Below, piece after piece: positions 1-5,570 of a stretch of DNA of 7,582 bases. Within the stretch, counting starts at the first letter, position 1. Each line of letters starts with the position of its first letter. Below the pieces are notes generated by a model. The model saw nothing but the letters and a program-made list of their open reading frames with translations, made no database searches and was not told the DNA's origin. Both the position numbers and the translations under genes were made by a program. Source of the stretch: Bacilli bacterium (GTDB lineage Bacteria; Bacillota_I; Bacilli_A; ML615J-28; CAG-698); NCBI GenBank assembly GCA_028693885.1, contig JAQUUM010000057.1:1-7582 (forward strand). Reading direction: 5' to 3'.

Positions 1-1365
1 GATCCAGAATTTGTTGAAATAGATGATTTATATGTAATTTCAGTTTTTGATTCAATTCCTTTACATTATGAAGCATATCCAAGTGGAGCAAAAGACGATT
101 TTGTTTGGTCTAGCTCTTATGAAACTGTTGCTACAATAAATCAAAATGGTATTATTACACCTGTAAGTGAAGGTTATGTTGAGATTAACATTGAATTTTT
201 TGGCTTTGAACATATATCTGATAACATAGGACTTGATATTGTAACTCCTGATTTGATAGTAAATCCTACATGGACTAGTTATAGTCAATCACAAGATGTT
301 ATTTATGAGGGTGTAACTTATAGTTTCGGTGTTACTGCGTTCAATAGTCTAAATAGTGCCTTAGCCTTAGCTGGTATGGATGATTATATTTATTTATGTG
401 ATGGATCATATACTGAGAATGTTGTTATATCTATTAATAATATAAATATTATTACAAGTAACTCAGGAGTAAATCCAAATTATAATATGTCTGATAGAAG
501 TAGTGGGGCTATATTTACTAATAAAATTACTATAGGTAGCGGAGCTTCTAATATTTTATTAAGTGGTTTAGATTTCACAGCTAACGGTCAAGTGGTTAGT
601 GGAGGAACAGCTGTTGACACTGTGATGATGAATTTCTGTAATTATTATGATTCATCTATTCCGGTTGGAGATAATGGACTTGTATATTTTAAAGAATTAG
701 GTAATACTGCGCTAGCTGATCCTAATACTGAACAACATTATAATTTTAAATTTTATTATAACCGTTTTGTTACTCCGACATCTGCTAGATTAATTAATTT
801 TGGTAGAATAGAAAACCTAGAAATCGTAGGTAATTATTTTGAAGGTAATAATTTAAGTTATGCAGATGGAGTTAGAACCAATTATTTAGCTGGTGATTCT
901 ACAATAATAGTTGCTAATAATACTTTTACAAAGATTTCGCAATATTCGCTATTTGTTTATAAGGAAAATACGGCTTTGGATATTAGAATTATAAACAATA
1001 AATTTTATGATTCAGTTTGCGATGGAGCAATTGATTTAAGAAATTATTTAGGAACTGATGGTTATATTGAAATAGCATATAATACTTTTGAAAGCATTAC
1101 AGGAACTGCTATTAGAATTAATCATGAAACATTAACTTCTTTAATTATGAATGTTAATAATAATATTTTTAAGGAGATTGGTGGAAAATACCTTAATAAC
1201 ACATTGGTTGGTAATAATGTTGGTTTTGAAGATAATTTCTATGGAGATGTTAACGGTGCGCCAATTACAATAGATCCATTAAACATAGTTGGAGCTAGTA
1301 TTTATGAACCTTATTATACGGATATAAATGATATGCCTAAGTATGTACCAGAGGGCGTAAAATAA
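1..1365 (+). CDS. Surface-type protein, Ig-like domain plus parallel beta-helix (5' truncated by window edge)
   Basis: Frame 1 is open from the first base to the TAA at 1363-1365, giving 454 visible residues, so the gene begins upstream of the window. Fragment residues about 20-68 look like a bacterial Ig-like (Big_2) domain, with the typical 'WSSSYETVATINQNGIIT' pattern near 36-53 followed by a Gly-containing strand. From about residue 113 (FNSLNSALALAG) the sequence reads as a right-handed parallel beta-helix of the pectin-lyase-like fold. N-x-F rungs recur near 254, 278, 307, 333, 361, 388 and 412, about every 24-29 residues. Big_2 plus beta-helix architecture is typical of secreted or surface adhesins and glycan-binding or glycan-cleaving proteins. 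No catalytic residues can be assigned. The C-terminus (ending PEGVK) has no LPxTG motif or membrane anchor, so any signal peptide or anchor would be in the missing N-terminal part. The TTG at 253 lies inside the Ig-like/helix linker and is not a start. Substrate and exact role are unknown. Confidence 0.85.
   Translation, partial: DPEFVEIDDLYVISVFDSIPLHYEAYPSGAKDDFVWSSSYETVATINQNGIITPVSEGYVEINIEFFGFEHISDNIGLDIVTPDLIVNPTWTSYSQSQDVIYEGVTYSFGVTAFNSLNSALALAGMDDYIYLCDGSYTENVVISINNINIITSNSGVNPNYNMSDRSSGAIFTNKITIGSGASNILLSGLDFTANGQVVSGGTAVDTVMMNFCNYYDSSIPVGDNGLVYFKELGNTALADPNTEQHYNFKFYYNRFVTPTSARLINFGRIENLEIVGNYFEGNNLSYADGVRTNYLAGDSTIIVANNTFTKISQYSLFVYKENTALDIRIINNKFYDSVCDGAIDLRNYLGTDGYIEIAYNTFESITGTAIRINHETLTSLIMNVNNNIFKEIGGKYLNNTLVGNNVGFEDNFYGDVNGAPITIDPLNIVGASIYEPYYTDINDMPKYVPEGVK
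1358..1363 (+). promoter_or_regulatory. Candidate -10 element for the fluoride-riboswitch transcript
   Basis: TAAAAT at 1358-1363 overlaps the stop codon of the upstream gene. It lies 7 nt before G1371, the first base of the aptamer pseudoknot strand, which is the usual distance to +1. The same hexamer is the -10 of the two clearer promoters at 2716 and 5539. No good -35 is seen 16-18 nt upstream, so the call is weak. An alternative is TTGGAG (1289-1294), 17 nt, TATTAT (1312-1317), inside the upstream gene. Read-through from upstream is also possible. Confidence 0.35.
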
Positions 1366-1370
1366 AAAAT

Positions 1371-1437
1371 GGGAATGATGTTCTCCCTTTAGTTGAGTAA
1401 ACTATAAACCGCTTTTAAAGCTGATGACGTCTATGAC
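1371..1437 (+). promoter_or_regulatory. Fluoride riboswitch aptamer (crcB RNA type)
   Basis: The core of the crcB/fluoride RNA class can be laid out base by base. GGGA (1371-1374) and UCCC (1384-1387) form the pseudoknot helix around the conserved AUG (1375-1377). P1 is GAUGUU (1377-1382) with GACGUC (1426-1431), six pairs including two G-U. The conserved AAACCGC segment is at 1406-1412, and P2 is GCU (1411-1413) with AGC (1419-1421). GCUGAUG is at 1420-1426. These match from memory the order and spacing of known fluoride aptamers, such as those of Pseudomonas syringae and Thermotoga petrophila. Two differences are visible: the usual UAC after P1 is UAU (1432-1434 region), and a small extra hairpin, UAGUU/AACUA (1390-1394 with 1400-1404), is inserted before AAACCGC. 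P1's 3' strand and GCUGAUG also lie in the terminator that follows, so fluoride binding should favour read-through into the antiporter gene. Confidence 0.88.
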
Positions 1438-1466
1438 TTTTTGTCGTGGACTTATCAGCTTTTTTT
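1417..1466 (+). terminator. Expression-platform terminator of the fluoride riboswitch
   Basis: The inner stem is GTCTATGAC (1429-1437) with GTCGTGGAC (1443-1451), nine pairs including two G-U, around a TTTTT loop. An outer stem pairs AAAGCTGAT (1417-1425) with ATCAGCTTT (1454-1462), nine pairs, with a small internal mismatch (GAC against TT). It ends in a T run (1460-1466). The 5' arm uses the aptamer's P2 3' strand, GCUGAUG and part of P1, so aptamer and terminator cannot form together. It probably also terminates the upstream surface-protein transcript when fluoride is absent. Confidence 0.88.
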
Positions 1467-1487
1467 AAAAAATGAAGGAAGATTTTT

Positions 1488-2696
1488 ATGTTTCTAAGTA
1501 TTGCATTAATTATATTTTTAAGTTTTTCATTAGCTTATATTTTTAATAAAATTAAAATTCCTGGATTAGTAGCTATGATTCTAACTGGTATTATTTTAGG
1601 CCCATATTTACTTGATTTGATTGTTCCAGAAATTTTAGATATATCATCTGAGTTAAGGAAGATAGCATTAATAATAATTTTATTAAGGGCTGGGCTTTCT
1701 TTAGATGTTAAGGATTTAAAAAAAGTTGGACGTCCTGCAATTTTGTTAAGTTTTTTGCCTGCAACATTTGAAATAATTATTGTTGGAGTTTTAAGTCATT
1801 TTATATTAAGTATTCCGCTTATTGATGGCTTTATACTTGGATCTGTACTTGGTGCAGTTTCCCCGGCTGTTATTATACCAAGAATGATTGATTTATTAGA
1901 AAAAGGTTATGGTAAAGTGAAAGCTATTCCTCAACTTATAATGGCCGGAGCTTCAATCGATGATGTTTACGTGATTGTAATTTTTACAACATTAATTAAA
2001 ATTAAACAAGAACAAGATTTTTCATTATTAAATGTTATTCAAATACCAACTTCAATTATTTTAGGAATTGGGCTGGGGATTTTGTGTGGGATATCTTTAG
2101 TTTGGTTTTTTAAAAAAGTACATATTAGAGATACATATAAAGTATTAATAATTTTTTGTTTATCTTTTTTCTTTATGGTAATAGAAGATATTAGTGCTAA
2201 TTTCTTTGCTGTTTCTGGGTTGATTGCTGTAATAACTTTAGGTATTACAATTTTAAAGAAATATGAAGTTCTAGCCAAAAGGCTTGTAGGTAAGTTTAAC
2301 AAAATATGGGTAGCAGCGGAAATCATGTTATTTGTTTTGGTAGGTGCTTGTGTTAATATAAATGTTTTAAGTGCTGTTGGAATATCGGCTATTATTATTA
2401 TATTTGTAGGATTAGCGTTTAGAGTTATGGCTGTTTTTATGGCATTAGTAAAAACTAAATTTAGAGGTAAGGAAAAAATATTTGTTGGTTTATCTTATTT
2501 ACCTAAAGCTACTGTTCAAGCTGCGATAGGAGCAATACCTTTATCGCTTGGAATTGCTAGTGGAGAGATAATTTTGATGATTGCAGTATTATCTATTATA
2601 ATTACTGCGCCGTTAGGAGCGATTTTAGTTGATATTAGTTATAAAAAACTAATAGTTGAAGATCAAATAATTGAAAGTAATACTTTAAGTTCTTGA
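1488..2696 (+). CDS. CPA2 cation/proton antiporter, NHA/SLC9B-like, under fluoride riboswitch
   Basis: This 402-residue polytopic membrane protein has about a dozen hydrophobic segments and almost no soluble domain, so it lacks the TrkA-N/USP tail of KefB-type exchangers. Motifs that match the NHA/SLC9B clade (human NHA2) are LRAGLSLD (66-73), FILGSVLGAVSPAVIIP (115-131), GASIDD (154-159), KEKIFVGLSYLPKATVQAAIG (328-348) and VLSIIITAPLG (367-377). The adjacent Asp158-Asp159 pair corresponds to the ion/proton-binding DD of CPA2 antiporters, and Lys340 lies in the conserved PKATVQAAIG helix. Family members exchange Na+ or Li+ for H+ across the cytoplasmic membrane. The ATG at 1488 has SD AAGGAAG at 1475-1481. 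The gene is read behind the fluoride riboswitch, and only 21 nt separate the terminator from the start. From that context I infer a role in fluoride resistance. Whether it moves F- itself or restores cation/proton balance cannot be told from sequence. The TGA stop overlaps the next promoter's -35. Confidence 0.93.
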   Translation: MFLSIALIIFLSFSLAYIFNKIKIPGLVAMILTGIILGPYLLDLIVPEILDISSELRKIALIIILLRAGLSLDVKDLKKVGRPAILLSFLPATFEIIIVGVLSHFILSIPLIDGFILGSVLGAVSPAVIIPRMIDLLEKGYGKVKAIPQLIMAGASIDDVYVIVIFTTLIKIKQEQDFSLLNVIQIPTSIILGIGLGILCGISLVWFFKKVHIRDTYKVLIIFCLSFFFMVIEDISANFFAVSGLIAVITLGITILKKYEVLAKRLVGKFNKIWVAAEIMLFVLVGACVNINVLSAVGISAIIIIFVGLAFRVMAVFMALVKTKFRGKEKIFVGLSYLPKATVQAAIGAIPLSLGIASGEIILMIAVLSIIITAPLGAILVDISYKKLIVEDQIIESNTLSS

Positions 2697-2721
2697 TTTA
2701 AAGTGTAAAAAATGATAAAAT
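2693..2721 (+). promoter_or_regulatory. SigA-type promoter with extended -10, for the Mn2+ riboswitch/ATPase transcript
   Basis: TTGATT (2693-2698), a 17-nt spacer and TAAAAT (2716-2721), with TG at 2713-2714 making an extended -10 (TGnTAAAAT). The -35 overlaps the TGA stop of the antiporter gene (2694-2696). Predicted transcription start is about G2728, just upstream of the riboswitch. The ATPase therefore has its own transcript, separate from the antiporter apart from any read-through. Confidence 0.8.
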
Positions 2722-2745
2722 ATAAAAGATGTTTTATATTAAAAA

Positions 2746-2853
2746 AGCCCTTAAGGGGGAGTAGCGTGCAAATTTAATTTGCTTTGTATTCGTCATCTCG
2801 ATATTATATATCCGGATACAATATCAGGTAATACTTGAGAATGCGAGACCTTT
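2746..2853 (+). promoter_or_regulatory. yybP-ykoY manganese riboswitch aptamer
   Basis: The hallmark segments of the yybP-ykoY RNA are present in order. GGGGAGUAGC is at 2756-2765, CGUCA at 2791-2795 and GAGACCUUU at 2845-2853. P1 can form between AAGG (2753-2756) and CCUU (2849-2852). Two internal hairpins are clear: GCAAAU/AUUUGC (2768-2773 with 2777-2782) between the two conserved L1 strands, and GAUAUU/AAUAUC (2800-2805 with 2820-2825), which carries a CCGG-containing loop. The class binds Mn2+ and usually switches genes ON in Mn2+ excess. It is known to sit before Mn2+ exporters, including P-type ATPases of lactic acid bacteria. The 3' P1 strand lies in the following terminator's 5' arm, so this is a transcriptional ON switch. 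Confidence 0.92.
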
Positions 2854-2885
2854 ATTCTTTCTTAATGACAGAGTAAGGTCTTTTT
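2846..2885 (+). terminator. Expression-platform terminator of the Mn2+ riboswitch
   Basis: AGACCTT (2846-2852) pairs with AAGGTCT (2875-2881). Past a bulged T (2853), ATTCT (2854-2858) pairs with AGAGT (2870-2874), giving a 12-pair stem with an 11-nt loop and a TTTTT tail (2881-2885). The 5' arm contains CCTT, which is also P1's 3' strand of the aptamer, so the two folds exclude each other. The terminator lies 9 nt before the ATPase SD. Confidence 0.9.
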
Positions 2886-2905
2886 ATAATAATTAGGAGG
2901 TAATT

Positions 2906-5515
2906 ATGGATGCTAAAAAAAGTTTTGATGAGATTTTAAAGGAATTAGAAACGAGTGTAGATGCTGGTTTGAGTAGCGATGAGGTTGCTTTAAGAATTGA
3001 AAAGTACGGGAAAAATGAACTTGTAGAAAAAAAGAAAAAGCCTTTAATCGTTAAGTTTTTTGAGCAGTTCAAAGATTTTCTTGTTATTATACTTTTGATT
3101 GCGGCTGTTGTTTCAATATTAGTTGATCCGCATGAGTGGGTAGAAAGTTTGATTATTTTTATTGTTGTTTTACTTAATGCTATATTAGGGTTAGTTCAAG
3201 AGAGTAAAGCAGAAAAATCTTTAGAAGCGTTGAAAAAATTAAGCACTCCTTTTGTTAGAGTAATTAGAAATAGTGAAACTATAAGTATTGCATCTAATGA
3301 ATTAGTTAAGGGGGACATTATTTTAGTAGAAGCAGGTAATTTTATACCAGCTGATTGTAGATTGATAGAAGCAGTTAATTTGTCAGTTGATGAGAGTGCT
3401 TTAACTGGGGAAAGTGTACCTGTTAATAAAATTACTGAACCAATTGATAAAGAAGATATATCAATGGGTGATATGAAAAACAGTTTGTTTTCATCTACCT
3501 TTGCTACTTATGGACATGGTAAGGCTGTTGTAGTAAAAACTGGTATGGAAACTGAAATCGGTAAAATCGCTACTTCACTGATGGATTTCAAAGAAACAAA
3601 AACACCACTTCAAGAAAAATTAACTCAAATTGGGAAAGTTATTGGAGTTTTGTGTGTAGCTATTTGTATAATTGTATTTGCGCTTGAAATGCTAATTGAA
3701 CCTGATTTCATTGCAGCTTTTAAGATGGCAGTTGCTTTAGCAGTTGCTTCAATTCCAGAAGGGCTTGCAGCGATAGTAACAGTAATTTTAGCAATTGGTG
3801 TTGAAAAGATGGTTAAACAAAAAGCAATTGTTAAAAAACTTCCTGCAGTTGAAACTTTAGGATCTGCATCTGTTATTTGTTCTGATAAGACAGGTACATT
3901 AACTCAAAATAAAATGACTGTTTTGAAATTATTTTATAATGAACTAAAAGAAATTAGTGGTGATTTATCTAAAGAAGAATTAGAAATGCTAGAGTTTTTT
4001 TCAATGTGTACAGATGCAATTGTTGAAGAAACAGATGAAGGCATTAAAGAAATTGGTGATCCTACTGAAACAGCTTTAGTTACTGCTAAACAAAGATATG
4101 TTAAGAAGCCAGTATACAGTAATTTAAAAAGAGTTTATGATCTAGCTTTTGACTCAACAAGAAAAATGATGAGTGTAGTATTTGAAAAGAAAGATGGAAA
4201 GTATTTGGTTATTACTAAGGGTGCAGTTGATGTTTTAATTACTAGATCTTTGAATGTAGATAAGAAAAAAGTTTTAAAAGCTACTGATGAAATGGCGAGC
4301 AAAGCTTTGAGAGTACTAGCGGTTGCATATAAAGAAATGGATTTTATTCCTGATGATCTAGATTTCGAAGAAGTAGAGAAAGATTTGACTTTTATCGGAT
4401 TGGTTGGAATGATTGATCCTGCAAGGCCAGAAGTTAAAGATGCAATTGAAGTTGCAAGCAATGCAGGAATTAGGACTATTATGATCACTGGAGATTACGT
4501 TGCTACTGCAAAAGCTATTGCTAGTGAACTTAATATTTTAAGAGAAGGAGATATTGCACTATCATCACAAGAACTTAATGCGTTAAGTGATGATGAGTTA
4601 TTTAATAATATTGAAAAGTATTCTGTTTACGCAAGAGTAGCTCCTAGCGATAAGGTGCGAATTGTAAAAGCTTGGCAAGAAAAAGGCGAAGTTGTAGCAA
4701 TGACTGGGGATGGAGTAAATGATTCTCCAGCTTTAAAGCAAGCTGATATTGGTTGTGCGATGGGAATAACAGGGACAGACGTTGCTAAAGAAGCGGCGGA
4801 TGTTGTATTAGTTGATGATAATTTTAAGACAATAGTATCAGCTGTTTATTATGGTAGAGGAATTTATGCCAATATAAAAAAAGTAGTTAGATACTTGTTA
4901 TCTAGTAATATAGGTGAAGTTTTTACGATTTTTGTAGCTTCTCTGTTATCTGTTTTATTAATAGGTGTGGATTTTGGAATTCCACTTTTAGCAATTCATT
5001 TATTATGGGTTAATTTAATAACTGATAGTTTGCCAGCATTTGCATTAGGTGCTGAAGATCCAGAACCTGATGTTATGAGTAATAAACCTCGTGCTAAAAA
5101 TGAAAGTTTTTTTGCTAATGGTTTAGGATTTTCAATAATATGGCAAGGAGTAATGGTTGGTTCGTTAACATTAATTGCATACGTAATTGGACATTTTGCA
5201 AGTCCTGATACATACTTGGGCCAAACAATGGCATTTATGACTTTATCTAGTGTTCAGCTATTTCATGCTTTTAATATGAAGAGTGAACAAAGTATAATTA
5301 AAGCAAATATTTTTAAAAATAAGTTTTTAGTTGGTGCTTTTGTTTTAGGTATGCTTTTACAACTTACTATTTGTTATGTTCCTTTTTTAGCAGACATATT
5401 CAAGTTAGTCCCTCTAAATTTAGGTTACTTACTAATTTGTATGGGGTTGTCATTTTCAGTAATTATAATTGTTGAAATTGCAAAAGCTTTCAAGAGTAAA
5501 ATAGAAAAAAAATAA
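2906..5515 (+). CDS. P2A-type cation-translocating ATPase (Ca2+/Mn2+ exporter), under Mn2+ riboswitch
   Basis: This 869-residue, full-length P-type ATPase is SERCA/PMR1-like. The N-terminal cation-ATPase domain is at about 1-55, and M1-M2 at about 57-98. The actuator domain has TGES at 167-170. M4 has PEGL (284-287). The phosphorylation site is DKTGT with Asp327. The nucleotide-binding region has KGA (438-440), and the hinge has TGD (528-530) and TGDGVND (600-606). A six-helix C-terminal membrane domain follows. Residues matching SERCA cation ligands are Glu285 (M4), Asn668 and Glu671 (M5), and Asn703, Thr706 and Asp707 (M6). The M8 position of SERCA Glu908 appears to be Gln784. The family pumps Ca2+ and/or Mn2+ out of the cytoplasm using ATP. 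The Mn2+ riboswitch points to Mn2+ efflux as the physiological job, as known for similar lactococcal and streptococcal pumps. The ATG at 2906 has a perfect SD, AGGAGG (2895-2900). Mixed Ca2+/Mn2+ specificity remains possible. Confidence 0.96.
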   Translation: MDAKKSFDEILKELETSVDAGLSSDEVALRIEKYGKNELVEKKKKPLIVKFFEQFKDFLVIILLIAAVVSILVDPHEWVESLIIFIVVLLNAILGLVQESKAEKSLEALKKLSTPFVRVIRNSETISIASNELVKGDIILVEAGNFIPADCRLIEAVNLSVDESALTGESVPVNKITEPIDKEDISMGDMKNSLFSSTFATYGHGKAVVVKTGMETEIGKIATSLMDFKETKTPLQEKLTQIGKVIGVLCVAICIIVFALEMLIEPDFIAAFKMAVALAVASIPEGLAAIVTVILAIGVEKMVKQKAIVKKLPAVETLGSASVICSDKTGTLTQNKMTVLKLFYNELKEISGDLSKEELEMLEFFSMCTDAIVEETDEGIKEIGDPTETALVTAKQRYVKKPVYSNLKRVYDLAFDSTRKMMSVVFEKKDGKYLVITKGAVDVLITRSLNVDKKKVLKATDEMASKALRVLAVAYKEMDFIPDDLDFEEVEKDLTFIGLVGMIDPARPEVKDAIEVASNAGIRTIMITGDYVATAKAIASELNILREGDIALSSQELNALSDDELFNNIEKYSVYARVAPSDKVRIVKAWQEKGEVVAMTGDGVNDSPALKQADIGCAMGITGTDVAKEAADVVLVDDNFKTIVSAVYYGRGIYANIKKVVRYLLSSNIGEVFTIFVASLLSVLLIGVDFGIPLLAIHLLWVNLITDSLPAFALGAEDPEPDVMSNKPRAKNESFFANGLGFSIIWQGVMVGSLTLIAYVIGHFASPDTYLGQTMAFMTLSSVQLFHAFNMKSEQSIIKANIFKNKFLVGAFVLGMLLQLTICYVPFLADIFKLVPLNLGYLLICMGLSFSVIIIVEIAKAFKSKIEKK

Positions 5516-5544
5516 TTGAATATATTTTATTATTATGATAAAAT
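5516..5544 (+). promoter_or_regulatory. SigA-type promoter with extended -10, for the CofE-like gene
   Basis: TTGAAT (5516-5521), a 17-nt spacer and TAAAAT (5539-5544), with TG at 5536-5537 giving an extended -10. It starts immediately after the ATPase stop (5513-5515). It has nearly the same design as the promoter at 2693-2721. Predicted start of transcription is near 5551, so the in-frame ATG at 5535 would not be on this transcript. Confidence 0.75.
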
Positions 5545-5558
5545 ATACAAGTCTTAAT

Positions 5559-5565
5559 AAGGAGG
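5559..5565 (+). promoter_or_regulatory. Ribosome binding site that decides the CofE-like start
   Basis: AAGGAGG, five bases before the ATG at 5571, is a full-strength Shine-Dalgarno. The alternative in-frame ATG at 5535 has no SD and lies within the spacer/-10 of the promoter. Confidence 0.9.
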
Positions 5566-5570
5566 AAAGT

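Noticed and set aside
61..288. Minus-strand open frame of 75 codons
   Set aside because: It is antisense to the Ig-like domain, with no motif or SD.
253..1365. TTG at 253 as the start of a 370-residue protein
   Set aside because: The frame stays open back to base 1 and encodes a convincing Ig-like domain there. No SD precedes 253, and the TTG is an internal Leu codon.
1411..1421. GCTTTTAAAGC palindrome as a protein-binding operator
   Set aside because: It is explained as P2 of the fluoride aptamer.
2039..2326. Minus-strand open frame of 95 codons
   Set aside because: It is wholly inside the antiporter gene, with no SD or known family.
2694..2711. TGA at 2694 read as Trp (mycoplasma code)
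   Set aside because: Read-through would add only four codons before TAA. Trp is encoded by TGG throughout the window, and no in-frame TGA occurs within any gene.
2748..2757. CCCTTAAGGG palindrome as an operator
   Set aside because: It lies at the P1/L1 edge of the Mn2+ riboswitch and includes part of its conserved G-rich box. RNA folding explains it.
4135..4488. Minus-strand open frame of 117 codons
   Set aside because: It lies wholly inside the ATPase nucleotide-binding region, and its Ser/Ile/Leu-rich composition is what antisense of AT-rich coding DNA gives.
5535..5570. ATG at 5535 as the start of the CofE-like gene
   Set aside because: It has no SD and sits inside the promoter between spacer and -10. 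The ATG at 5571 has AAGGAGG at ideal spacing and begins the conserved region.
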